Part shown: positions 18,923 to 26,844 of the stretch, piece after piece
Numbering within the stretch: the stretch's first letter is position 1
Layout: the number at the start of each line of letters is the position of its first letter
From: Pseudomonas sp. Os17
Lineage (GTDB): Bacteria; Pseudomonadota; Gammaproteobacteria; Pseudomonadales; Pseudomonadaceae
Reading direction: 5' to 3'
NCBI RefSeq assembly: GCF_001547895.1
Contig: NZ_AP014627.1
Span: forward strand, 3,723,501-3,787,500
Length of the DNA stretch: 64,000 nt
Notes under the pieces: model-generated
Database searches by the model: none
Seen by the model: the letters and a program-made list of their open reading frames with translations, nothing else
Told to the model about the DNA's origin: nothing
Program-made: the position numbers and the translations under genes

Positions 18923-21310
18923 TCATTGCACCGGCACCGCCCGAATCGGCGCCCGCGGCGTCTGCGGCACGCCCTGCAACGACACCGGCACCGCCCCGGG
19001 AATCGCCTTGCTCGCCGCCGGCAACTGCGGCGCCTGCATATCCGGCATCGCCCAGCTGCGCTCCGGCTGCAACTCCCCCTGGGCCCGGCGCATGAAGTCA
19101 TAGCGATTGAGGGTGATGCTGCGCCCCGCGCCACTGTCGCGAATGATGTAAGGCCGCAGGAACACCATCAGGTTGGTCTTGGTGATGCTGCGTTTCTCGT
19201 TGCGGAACAAGGCGCCGATCCCCGGGATGCTCGACAGCCACGGCACCGCGTCGTTGCTCTGGCTGTAGCCGTCCTGCAGCAAACCGCCCAGGACCATGAT
19301 CTGCCCGTCATCCAGCAGGATGCTGGTGTCGATCGCCCGTTTGTTGGTCACGGTCCCGGCGTCCACCGAGGCCCGGGGGTCAACGCTGCTGACCTCCTGG
19401 TAGATGTCCAGCTTGACCGTGCCGCCCTCGGAAATCTGCGGCCGCACATTGAGCTTCAACCCCACTTCTTCGCGCTGCACGGTCTGGAACGGGTTGTTGC
19501 TGGTGCCGCCACCGCCGGTGACGTAGCTGCCGGTGACGAAGGGAATGGTCTGGCCGACGAAGATGCTCGCCGCTTCGTTGTCCAGGGTCAAAAGGTTCGG
19601 GGTCGACAGCACGTTGGTCCCGCCCTTGCTCTTCAGGGCCCGGGCCAGGACCTTGAGGTCCAGCACCTTGCCGATCCCGGGGATGTCCACGGTGCCGTTG
19701 ACCACGCCGATGTTCAGGCCCTTGGGCAGTGCGTCGATGCTGGTCTTGCTGGCCGGGGTCCCCACCAGCCCGCTGCCGCCGAGGTTGACTCCGCCAAAGC
19801 CGCCGCGGCCGCCGAGGTTGCCGGCCTGCCACTGCACGCCGAACTCGCTGGCGTCGTCTTCGCCGACTTCGACGATCAGGCTTTCGATCACCACCTGGGC
19901 CCGGCGCTGGTCGAGCTGGTCGATGACTTCCCGCAGGTTGCGGTACAGCGGGTCCGGCGCGGAGATCAGCAAGGTGTTGGTGGTGGCGTCGGCCTGGATG
20001 GTCACGCCGCCGGCGCTGAAGGCGGTGTTCTGGTCGTTCTGCTGGCCGTTGCCACTCAGGCTGCTGGCGCTGGCGCCCTGGCCATAGGCGCCGCTGGTGC
20101 TGGCGCTGCCGTTGAGGTTGCCGCTGGCGGTGGGCGTGCCGCTGCTGTTCTGGGCGCTGCCCTGGGTGCCCTGGGTGCTGGCGCCCATGCCGCTGAGCAT
20201 GGCTCGGGCGCCATCGTTGCCGGTGCTGTCACTCTCGCCGGTGAGCAGGCCGCGCAGGGCCTGGGCCAGCTTGCCGGCCTGGGCATTGCGCAGGTAGACC
20301 ACGTGCAGGTTGCTCGGGTTGCTCTGGGCGTTGTCCAGTTTGTAGACCAGGTTGCGCGCCAGCTCGGTGCGCTCCGGGCTGCCGGCGCGAATGATGATGG
20401 AGTTGGAACGCGGATCGCCGATCACGCTGATCTTCTGGGTCGGGTCGGCGCCCTGGGTTTCCAGCAGTTCGGCCACCATGGTGGCAATGTCCACGGCGAT
20501 GCCGTTGTGCACCGCCACCACATCGGTGTCGATGGCGCTGGGGGTGTCGATGCCGTCGATGATCTGCGCCACCCGCTGCAGGTTCTCGGCGTAGTCGGTG
20601 ACCACGATGCTGTTGTTGCCCGGGTAGGCGTTGATCGGGTTGTTCGGCGAGACGATGGGCCGCAGCACCGGGATCAGGTTCACCGCGTTTTCATACTGCA
20701 GGCGGAAGGTGCGGGTCAGCATGCCGTTGCCCGCCGGTTTGTCGCCGCTGTAGATCGGCCCGCCCAACAGCTTGGCATCGGCCTCGGGCACCACCTGGGC
20801 CACCCCGCCCACGTCCACCACGGCAAAACCCTGCATGCGCAGGGCCGCCAGCAGCATGTCGTAGGCCTGATGGGCCGGCACCTGGCCCTCGCTGACCAGG
20901 GTCAGGTTGCCCTTGACCCGCGGGTCCACCAGGAACTGCTGGCCGGTGGAACGGGCCAGGGCGCGCACCACCGCCTGGATATCGGCCTCGACGAAGTTCA
21001 ATTGCACCGGCTGGTCCCCCAGGGGGTTGCGCGGCACGCTGGTGCTGCGTGGCGTGCCCTGGCCACGGCGGCTGTCGGTCACCGGGTGCAGGACTTTGGG
21101 TCGCGTGGCCTGTTGCGCCTGCACGCGTTCGCGGTCCGCCAGGGCGTCGCCGCTGCGCCGGGTGTCGGCCAGGGGCTGGCCCAGTTCACTGTCCACCAGC
21201 AAGGGCGGCGGCGTGGTGGAGGTGGTGTTGCTGCAAGCCCCCAGCGCCAGCAGCAGAAACGGTGCGACCTTGCGACACTGGCGCACGTAGTTGGAGCCTG
21301 ACCCCTTCAT
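18923..21310 (-). CDS. hxcQ: HxcQ, lipid-modified type II secretin (GspD)
   Basis: 795 aa. The N-terminus has a lipoprotein signal with lipobox LGAC (Cys26) instead of an ordinary Sec leader. This fits HxcQ of P. aeruginosa, a self-piloting lipo-secretin that reaches the outer membrane without a GspS pilotin. N0 domain (about residues 100-170, QLNFVEADIQAVVRALA) and N1-N3 modules follow. A Ser/Gly/Asn/Gln-rich linker lies at roughly 358-430. The secretin core holds VGQTIPFVTGSY and the conserved VGLKLNVRPQISEGGTVKL block. A Pro-rich tail ends the protein. It forms the outer-membrane channel of Hxc. Its ATG overlaps the hxcZ stop (ATGA). Downstream the operon is interrupted by a 1-kb repeat element. 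Confidence 0.96.
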   Translation of the reverse strand: MKGSGSNYVRQCRKVAPFLLLALGACSNTTSTTPPPLLVDSELGQPLADTRRSGDALADRERVQAQQATRPKVLHPVTDSRRGQGTPRSTSVPRNPLGDQPVQLNFVEADIQAVVRALARSTGQQFLVDPRVKGNLTLVSEGQVPAHQAYDMLLAALRMQGFAVVDVGGVAQVVPEADAKLLGGPIYSGDKPAGNGMLTRTFRLQYENAVNLIPVLRPIVSPNNPINAYPGNNSIVVTDYAENLQRVAQIIDGIDTPSAIDTDVVAVHNGIAVDIATMVAELLETQGADPTQKISVIGDPRSNSIIIRAGSPERTELARNLVYKLDNAQSNPSNLHVVYLRNAQAGKLAQALRGLLTGESDSTGNDGARAMLSGMGASTQGTQGSAQNSSGTPTASGNLNGSASTSGAYGQGASASSLSGNGQQNDQNTAFSAGGVTIQADATTNTLLISAPDPLYRNLREVIDQLDQRRAQVVIESLIVEVGEDDASEFGVQWQAGNLGGRGGFGGVNLGGSGLVGTPASKTSIDALPKGLNIGVVNGTVDIPGIGKVLDLKVLARALKSKGGTNVLSTPNLLTLDNEAASIFVGQTIPFVTGSYVTGGGGTSNNPFQTVQREEVGLKLNVRPQISEGGTVKLDIYQEVSSVDPRASVDAGTVTNKRAIDTSILLDDGQIMVLGGLLQDGYSQSNDAVPWLSSIPGIGALFRNEKRSITKTNLMVFLRPYIIRDSGAGRSITLNRYDFMRRAQGELQPERSWAMPDMQAPQLPAASKAIPGAVPVSLQGVPQTPRAPIRAVPVQ

Positions 21311-21867
21311 GAAGCTTCCTTAGCGCCCTGCGCCTGATCCATGCGAACGGTCCCGGACAGTGTGCCTGCCGAGTCTTGGGCGGTGGCCGGGGCGGCGCGT
21401 TGCAGCCGGGCCTCCACCACCTGCAGTGAAAGCTGTCGGGGAGTCCCCAGCAGCCAGCCGACCACGGCATCCGCCGGGGCCTGCTCAAAGGTCAAGCGCC
21501 AGCTCTCGGGGCCGGCTTGATCGGTGCGTTGCAACTGGTAGCGGTCCTTGAGCCCGGCCCGATCCAGGGTCTGGCGCAGGGACTGCTCAAGGTCGGCGCC
21601 CCGGCGATCCGTGCCCGCGGCCTCGTGCAACAGCACTTCCAGGGCCTCGGCCTGGGAGCGCAGCTTCGGCGTCTCGGCTTGCCAGTAGTCGATCTTCTTC
21701 AGCGGCGGCTGAATCAGCAGCCACCACAGCAACAGCCCCAGCACCCCCAGGGCGGTGGCGCTCAGCAGACGTTTCTCCCGGAGCGCCAGAGCCTTCCAAT
21801 GGCCCCGGGCCTGGGTCCGCAGGCGTGACCAGCGCGCCTGATACTGGGCCAGCACGGGCTTATTCAT
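21307..21867 (-). CDS. hxcZ: HxcZ, type II secretion GspM-like protein
   Basis: 186 aa, bitopic inner-membrane protein. A cytoplasmic basic N-terminus is followed by one membrane segment (about residues 38-53, TALGVLGLLLWWLLIQP), a heptad-rich region (AETPKLRSQAEALEVLLHEA) and a small ferredoxin-like C-terminal domain. GspM partners GspL in the assembly platform. It starts 8 bases inside hxcY and ends in an ATGA overlap with hxcQ, so it is translationally coupled on both sides. The family is poorly conserved; position in the cluster carries much of the assignment. Confidence 0.88.
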   Translation of the reverse strand: MNKPVLAQYQARWSRLRTQARGHWKALALREKRLLSATALGVLGLLLWWLLIQPPLKKIDYWQAETPKLRSQAEALEVLLHEAAGTDRRGADLEQSLRQTLDRAGLKDRYQLQRTDQAGPESWRLTFEQAPADAVVGWLLGTPRQLSLQVVEARLQRAAPATAQDSAGTLSGTVRMDQAQGAKEAS

Positions 21868-23047
21868 CTGCGGCTCCCGGGGCGTCGGCGGCGAGGTCAG
21901 CGGGCTCGCCCGCGGCCGGGCTCAGGGTCCAGCCGTTGCCCTCGGCCTGGACGCTGTAGCCGGCCTGGGTCAAGGCGCCCTGCCAGCCGCTGTCGGTGCG
22001 TTTCGGGGTATCGGGCAGCAGTTCCAGCTGCAGGCGCTGGTCGGCAAAACTCAGGCTCTGCACGCTGCCCACCATGAACGGCATGGCGCTGCCGGCCTGC
22101 AGCAGCAGGTTGACGAATCCCTGGCTCGGGTCCGCCGCCCCGCTCTGCTGCGCCGCCAGTTGCTGGCGGGCCTGTTGTAGGGGATTGAGCACCACCGGCA
22201 ACTGCGGAAACACCTGCCGGACCCGCTGGCTCATCTGGTTCTTGAGGCGCAGGCCCTGCTCGGCCTCACGGGCGGCATACAGGTTCAGGCCCACGACCCA
22301 CACGGCCACGGCCAGTGCGCAGCAACCCAGGGCCCGGCCCCAGCCCTGGACCGCGCCGCGGGTCGCCATCGCCCCCGCCTGCAGGCCCCAGGCCGGCGCC
22401 GCGCCGCTCCAGCGCTGTTCGACCGGCAGGCGCTGCAGCGCGCCCTCCGGCGCGTCGTCACCAATCCAGCCCAGCCCGGCGCCGGAGGCGCGCAACTGTT
22501 CCAGGGTTTCCTCGACCAGAGGCTCCACGCTGGCCTGGGCGGCGCTGTGGCGCAGCAGCAACTGACCGTCCAGCAGGCACAGGTTGTGCTGCCCCGGCGC
22601 CGGCACCGCCAAGGCGTATGGCGCCGGGTACAGGCCCGAAAGCTTCAGCCCGGCCTGTTGCAGCAGCTCGCCCAGGGCTTGCAGGCGGCTGATGGGCAGC
22701 CAGCTCAAGGTCACCTGGCCCTGGGCATCCCGCGGGCCGTGGGCGACATGCATCTGCTCGCCGCAACCGAGGATCAGCGCCTGGGCCGCGCAGTCCACCG
22801 CGGCCTTGGTCCGAGCCGCCGGCAACGGCGGCAGCTCGATGCAGGCCAGCAGGCTGTCCTGCGGGTGCAGAAAGCACTCCAGGGCCAGCCCTCGGGCGTC
22901 CTGGGCCAGTGCCTCAAGCGCCCTGCGGCCGAGCGCGGTCACCCGCCCGGCGCGGTCCAGCCGGGCGCATTCCACGGGCACGGCCAGGGGCCGGGGCGCG
23001 TGCAACAGCTCGGCCAGGGGCGGCAAGGCCAGGCGCAAGCGGCTCAT
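21860..23047 (-). CDS. hxcY: HxcY, type II secretion GspL-like protein
   Basis: 395 aa from the ATG at 23047, chosen because it forms an ATGA overlap with the hxcX stop; a longer frame exists but would run deep into hxcX. The cytoplasmic actin-like GspL domain (about residues 1-240) is followed by a membrane segment near residues 250-270 (GRALGCCALAVAVWVVGLNLYA, split here only by description), and a periplasmic GspL C-terminal ferredoxin-like domain. GspL links the GspE ATPase to the inner-membrane platform. Confidence 0.9.
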   Translation of the reverse strand: MSRLRLALPPLAELLHAPRPLAVPVECARLDRAGRVTALGRRALEALAQDARGLALECFLHPQDSLLACIELPPLPAARTKAAVDCAAQALILGCGEQMHVAHGPRDAQGQVTLSWLPISRLQALGELLQQAGLKLSGLYPAPYALAVPAPGQHNLCLLDGQLLLRHSAAQASVEPLVEETLEQLRASGAGLGWIGDDAPEGALQRLPVEQRWSGAAPAWGLQAGAMATRGAVQGWGRALGCCALAVAVWVVGLNLYAAREAEQGLRLKNQMSQRVRQVFPQLPVVLNPLQQARQQLAAQQSGAADPSQGFVNLLLQAGSAMPFMVGSVQSLSFADQRLQLELLPDTPKRTDSGWQGALTQAGYSVQAEGNGWTLSPAAGEPADLAADAPGAADE

Positions 23048-24027
23048 GCTCCCACCCGCGACCAGATCACCTGGGGCATGCGGTCTTCGGGGCGGTGCAG
23101 CAAGGCATGCAGGGTGATCCGCCGCTGGTCGCGACGGACCTGCCCCTGGAGCAGGAACCACTCGCTGGTGATGCCGACCTTGATCCGCTCCTGCGCGGCA
23201 AAGGGCATGCGCAGGCGATTGACGAAGTCGCCCCGGTTGATGAACCAGTGCCCGGCGTCGCGCTCTGCCACCAGGGCCCGGGCCCGGGACAACGACAGCC
23301 CCGGCACCGCCACCGCCAGTACTTCGGCGCTGGCGGTGTTGCCATTGATCCAGGTGTTGCCCGGCAGGACGCTGACGTAGGGCTCAAGGCGCGCCAGCAG
23401 CGCCTCGTCGACGCCCTGAACGCCCAGCAGGTCGTCCAGGCTGCGCAGCATTGGCTGGCGCGGCGGCAAGGTCTGCACCGCCGCCCCCGGCGAGGTCAGG
23501 CGACCGCTGTTGAATGCACCCGGGGTGCCTGCGGTGGCGGCCGGACTGGACAGGCGCTGGGGATACGAGGCGATCACCCGCTGGCTGATTCGCCGGCTCA
23601 GGGCGGCGTCGACGCCGAGCAGCTGGCACAGCTGTTGGAAACTCTGCACCTGCTCCGGGTCCACCTGCTGGTTGAACACCAGGTTGCGCAGGTTGAACTT
23701 GCCCTGCAGGTCTTGCAGGCGGCCCTGGAAACCGCCGCCGGATGCGCCGAGGGCCGGATCGCCGATGGGCCGCGCCCAGGGCTGGTCGAGCCGGGTCAGC
23801 ACCTCGCGCTGGCGGGCTTCCCAGAGCAGTTGCCGGCTGAATTCCAGGCCGCCCCGCAACGCCCCGCCGCCGACGATCCGCGCCTGCTCGGCTTCCACCG
23901 CGCGGGTCAGGACGGTCTGCCGCGAGAGCATGCCGGCGGCGAGCACCGCCACCACCGCGGCAATCAGCAAGGCGCTGATGATGGCCATGCCGCGCTGCTT
24001 CGCCGCACAGGGCGAATGACTGTTCAT
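23044..24027 (-). CDS. hxcX: HxcX, minor pseudopilin GspK
   Basis: 327 aa, typical for GspK, the largest pseudopilin. The start MNSHSP at 24027 follows hxcT by eight bases. The prepilin peptidase site is KQRG/MAIISALLIAAVVAVLAAG; the usual Glu at mature position 5 is replaced, which is normal for GspK. The large alpha-domain contains helix-hairpin-helix-like repeats (SLDDLLGVQGVDEALLARL and VPGLSLSRARALVAER). GspK caps the pseudopilus tip with GspI and GspJ. The longer 494-codon frame upstream is only open reading through the alternate frame of hxcT. Confidence 0.93.
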   Translation of the reverse strand: MNSHSPCAAKQRGMAIISALLIAAVVAVLAAGMLSRQTVLTRAVEAEQARIVGGGALRGGLEFSRQLLWEARQREVLTRLDQPWARPIGDPALGASGGGFQGRLQDLQGKFNLRNLVFNQQVDPEQVQSFQQLCQLLGVDAALSRRISQRVIASYPQRLSSPAATAGTPGAFNSGRLTSPGAAVQTLPPRQPMLRSLDDLLGVQGVDEALLARLEPYVSVLPGNTWINGNTASAEVLAVAVPGLSLSRARALVAERDAGHWFINRGDFVNRLRMPFAAQERIKVGITSEWFLLQGQVRRDQRRITLHALLHRPEDRMPQVIWSRVGA

Positions 24028-24035
24028 GGGCGGCC

Positions 24036-24482
24036 CTAGAGCTGCCAGGAGCCGATATCGGCATTCACGCCTTCGCCGTCGGGCTGACCGTCGGCGCCCA
24101 GGGAGAACACGTCCACTTCGCCGCTGGCCCCCGGGTTGAGGTAGTGATAGGGGCGTCCCCAGGGATCGTTGGGCAGGCGTTCCAGGTAGGAGCGCCAGTT
24201 GCTGTCCTTGGCGTTGGCCGGACGCTCCACCAGCACCTTGAGGCCCTGGTTCATGCTCGGGTAGCTGCCGTGGTCGAGGCGATACAGCTTCAGGGCCTGC
24301 ATCAGTCCGGCGATGTCCTGCTTGGCCGCGGTGGCCCGCGCCTGGTCGGGACGGTCGAGCACCTTGGGCACCACCATGACCGCGAGGATCCCGAGGATGA
24401 CCACCACCACCATGATCTCGATCAGGGTGAAGCCATGCTGGCCTCGGGGTGCGGCGGTTGACGTTACAGGCGCGATATCCAT
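24036..24482 (-). CDS. hxcT: HxcT, major pseudopilin GspG
   Basis: 148 aa from the ATG at 24482, which has AAGGA eight bases upstream; the frame extends further upstream without support. The type IV prepilin site is RGQHG/FTLIEIMVVVVILGILA with the conserved Glu5. The C-terminal domain has the GspG signature NDPWGRPYHYLNPG and the calcium-site region DVFSLGADGQPDGEG. It polymerises into the pseudopilus piston. It heads the hxcT-X-Y-Z-Q run and is divergent from hxcV, with a candidate control motif 53-81 bases upstream of its start. Confidence 0.96.
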   Translation of the reverse strand: MDIAPVTSTAAPRGQHGFTLIEIMVVVVILGILAVMVVPKVLDRPDQARATAAKQDIAGLMQALKLYRLDHGSYPSMNQGLKVLVERPANAKDSNWRSYLERLPNDPWGRPYHYLNPGASGEVDVFSLGADGQPDGEGVNADIGSWQL

Positions 24483-24534
24483 CTCGACATTCCTTGGCTT
24501 GAGTTCGATTCGTCGCGCAGTGTTGCAAGAAGAT

Positions 24535-24563
24535 ATGTCAGTGGTATTGAAAAACCTCGGGAG
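24535..24563 (-). promoter_or_regulatory. Candidate VreI/PhoB control motif upstream of hxcT
   Basis: On the minus strand: CTCCCGAGGTTTTT, eight bases, CTGACAT, 53 bases before the hxcT ATG. The 14-mer and its spacing to CTGWCAY are the same as upstream of the DING gene (14831-14859). CTGACAT differs at one base from the Pho-box half CTGTCAT. Function is inferred. Confidence 0.45.
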
Positions 24564-24630
24564 TTTCGGTCGCCATTCGGTCAAGCCTGCAGGCTAGGCT
24601 GCGAGGCTGTTTCCCGGTGTCGAGCGGCCC

Positions 24631-25017
24631 ATGCAAGCCCTGCGCAAACAAGCTGGATTTACCCTGATCGAAGTGCTGGTGGCCCTGGCCATCATTGCCG
24701 TGGCCATGGCCGCGGCGGTGCGCGTGGCCGCGCTGATGACCCAGAGCAACGGCCTGTTGCGGGACAAGTCCCTGGCCCTGCTGGCGGCCCAGAGTCGGCT
24801 CGCCGAGCTGCGCCTGGAAGGCCGCTGGCCCAGCGGATTGAAGAGCGTCGATTGCGACCAGGGGCGCCTGGCGCTGCGCTGCGAACAGTCGATCGGCGCC
24901 ACAGCGCTGCCCGGGCTGCTGCGGGTCAGTGTCCAGGTGCGCGAACGCGGTCGCGAAGCACCGCCCCTGGCCCGCCTGGAAACCCTGCTCGGCCGCCCCC
25001 AGGAGCCAGGGCGGTGA
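24631..25017 (+). CDS. hxcV: HxcV, minor pseudopilin GspI
   Basis: 128 aa, usual GspI size. The prepilin site is KQAG/FTLIEVLVALAIIAVAM with Glu5, and the GspI-type segment is LLAAQSRLAELRLEGRWP. It is a tip pseudopilin acting with HxcW and HxcX. It is divergent from hxcT across 148 bases and nearly abuts hxcP tail to tail (three bases between stops). Confidence 0.9.
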   Translation: MQALRKQAGFTLIEVLVALAIIAVAMAAAVRVAALMTQSNGLLRDKSLALLAAQSRLAELRLEGRWPSGLKSVDCDQGRLALRCEQSIGATALPGLLRVSVQVRERGREAPPLARLETLLGRPQEPGR

Positions 25018-25020
25018 GCG

Positions 25021-25461
25021 TCAGCGGGTCAGCCGCGGCAACAGCGGCGAGTCCGGCAGCTTGCTGACCTTGATCCGCGACTGCTCGGCGCCGCGCTCGA
25101 TCAGCACGCCATCGGCCTCCACCGCCGCCAGGCGCACGCCCGGGGTCAGTTGTTCGCCAGCCAGGAAGCTGCGGGGCGGTCCGTCGTTCAAGCGCAGGAT
25201 CGCCACCGCGCCACGGGCCCCGGCCAGGACCCCGGAGACCTTGATCTCCACGGCGCTGGGCTGGTTGGCAAACCACTGCAGGGCCGGGCTGTCGGAACGG
25301 GCGGCGAGCACCTGGGGCGCCACGGCCGGGGTCTGGGATTCGGCCGGGGTCAGCAGCAGCGACGACCAGGTGGCCACCCCGGCCAGGGCCGCCAGCAGCG
25401 CGGTGTATTGCAATAGTCGGGGGGCGGAAAAATCTGCGGCACGCAGCATGGTGGCAAGCAT
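25021..25461 (-). CDS. hxcP: HxcP, type II secretion GspC-like protein
   Basis: 146 aa. One N-terminal membrane segment (about residues 17-37, LQYTALLAALAGVATWSSLL) is followed by a single homology-region domain (SAVEIKVSGVLAG ... AILRLNDGPPRSFLAGEQL ... GVRLAAVEADGVLIERG). It lacks the PDZ or coiled-coil end found in longer GspC proteins, which agrees with a compact HxcP. GspC bridges the inner-membrane platform and the secretin and helps choose substrates. A single gene on the minus strand between two plus-strand pseudopilin genes. Confidence 0.9.
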   Translation of the reverse strand: MLATMLRAADFSAPRLLQYTALLAALAGVATWSSLLLTPAESQTPAVAPQVLAARSDSPALQWFANQPSAVEIKVSGVLAGARGAVAILRLNDGPPRSFLAGEQLTPGVRLAAVEADGVLIERGAEQSRIKVSKLPDSPLLPRLTR

Positions 25462-25579
25462 TGGCGGGACCTCCTGTTTGTCCGTTCCCGCAGCCTACAG
25501 GGCAATTCTCACGGTTTTATTTCACCCCGCGATCATCGGCCCCAGGCCGGCTGATCCTATCGCCAAGGAGTGCAATCCG

Positions 25580-26041
25580 ATGCCGTCGGGCAAGCAACGG
25601 GGCTTCACCCTGATCGAACTGATGGTGGTCCTGGTGATCATCGGCATCGCCAGCGCGGCGGTGGGCCTGAGCATCAAGCCCGACCCGCTGCAACAGGTGC
25701 GCAAGGACGCCGAACGCCTGGCGCAGCTGCTGCAAGTGGCCCAGGCCGAGGCCCGCGCCGATGGTCGACCGATCACCTGGCGGGCCACCGCCAAGGGCTT
25801 TGCCTTCAGCCGCCGGGCGGAATCCGGCAGCGGTATCGACGACCTGCGTGGCGATCCCCTGCTGCGCCCCCGCGCCTGGGAAACCCCGGGGCTGCAAGTG
25901 CGCATCGAACCCGGGCCACGGCTGATCCTCAACGCCGAATGGATCACCCCACCGTTGCGGCTGGTGCTCTCCGACGGCCGCCACAGCCTCGGCGTGGAAC
26001 GCAGCGCCGCCGGCCAGCTGCGGGTGGTGAACCAGCCATGA
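25580..26041 (+). CDS. hxcU: HxcU, minor pseudopilin GspH
   Basis: 153 aa from the ATG at 25580, preceded by AAGGAG at nine bases; the long upstream frame is not coding. The prepilin site is KQRG/FTLIELMVVLVIIGIA with Glu5. The body ends with LVLSDGRHSLGVERSAAG, resembling GspH. It links the major pseudopilus to the tip complex. Its stop overlaps the hxcW start (ATGA), and it is divergent from hxcP over 118 bases, which should contain both promoters. Confidence 0.9.
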   Translation: MPSGKQRGFTLIELMVVLVIIGIASAAVGLSIKPDPLQQVRKDAERLAQLLQVAQAEARADGRPITWRATAKGFAFSRRAESGSGIDDLRGDPLLRPRAWETPGLQVRIEPGPRLILNAEWITPPLRLVLSDGRHSLGVERSAAGQLRVVNQP

Positions 26042-26649
26042 AGCCTGGGCAAAGCGGCTTCACCCTGATCGAAGTGCTGGTGGCGGTGATGCTCATGGCC
26101 ATCGTCAGCCTGATTGCCTGGCGCGGCCTGGACAGCGTCACCCGGGCCGACACCCACCTGAAGGCCAGCACCGAACAGACCGAGGAACTGCTGCGCAGCC
26201 TCAACCAGCTGGAGCGCGACGTCGCCCTGCGAGCCGCCGTGCAACTGCGCGAACCGATCCAGAGCGACAGCGAAGAGGCCGAGCCCGACAGCCCGGTGCC
26301 GCTGAGCGTGCGCAGCTCCGACAGCAAGGGCTTTCGCCTGGAGGTGATCCGCAGCGCCGCCAACCCCGGCGACGGCCTGCAACGGGTGCGCTGGTGGCTC
26401 AAGGGCGACACCCTGTACCGCGCCGCGGCCGAGCCCCGGGACCGCTACCCCCTGCCCGCGCCCAGGGACGGGGTGGCGGTGTTGCGGCGGGTCAGTGACC
26501 TGCAGGTGCGGGTCTGGGAGAGCGGCAAGGGCTGGCGCCAGCTCAGCGGCAATCGCCGGGACAACCCCCAGGGCCTGGAGATCCGCCTGACCCGGCAAAC
26601 GCCCCAGGGCCAGGAGCATTACCGGCAAGTGCTGGGCCCCCTGCCCTGA
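26038..26649 (+). CDS. hxcW: HxcW, minor pseudopilin GspJ
   Basis: 203 aa, usual GspJ length. The prepilin site is GQSG/FTLIEVLVAVMLMAIVS with Glu5, followed by the GspJ signature LIAWRGLDSV and LLRSLNQLERDVALR. It forms the tip complex with HxcV and HxcX. Translationally coupled to hxcU by ATGA. It converges on vreR with a repeat-rich 195-base gap. Confidence 0.92.
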   Translation: MKPGQSGFTLIEVLVAVMLMAIVSLIAWRGLDSVTRADTHLKASTEQTEELLRSLNQLERDVALRAAVQLREPIQSDSEEAEPDSPVPLSVRSSDSKGFRLEVIRSAANPGDGLQRVRWWLKGDTLYRAAAEPRDRYPLPAPRDGVAVLRRVSDLQVRVWESGKGWRQLSGNRRDNPQGLEIRLTRQTPQGQEHYRQVLGPLP

Positions 26650-26758
26650 CCGGCTTGGTGCAGCCGCTGCCGCAGGCTGCCAGCGGCTTGGGCGGCAGGC
26701 CGACGCAGGCGACGTGGAGGGCTGGAAAGCGCTGGAGGTTCGGCGGGAGGACGCCAGG

Positions 26759-26810
26759 CAAGGTCCTGCGGACCTTTGCGCAGCCTCGCCGGAAGCTCGG
26801 CAGCGGCTAC
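26759..26810 (+). repeat. AAGGTCCTGCGGACCTTT repeat, copy between hxcW and vreR
   Basis: CAAGGTCCTGCGGACCTTTG followed by cgcagcctcgcc and cggcagcggctac. Same family as 18262-18310 and the inverted copy at 38329-38380. A palindromic GCAGCCGCTGCCGCAGGCTG stretch precedes it at about 26661. It may act as a bidirectional end signal for the convergent genes. Confidence 0.7.
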
Positions 26811-26844
26811 GCAGCGGCGACATTGGGGCGGTGCGGTCGGGCGC

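Noticed and set aside
17960-18926. Short frames inside palindromic copy 1 and the same frames in copy 2 (51264-51446, 51529-52171)
   Set aside because: The translations are conserved only because the DNA repeat is conserved; no ribosome binding sites or protein-like composition.
23044-24528. 494-aa version of HxcX with a long N-terminus
   Set aside because: The extension reads the alternate frame of hxcT; the prepilin signal requires the start at 24027.
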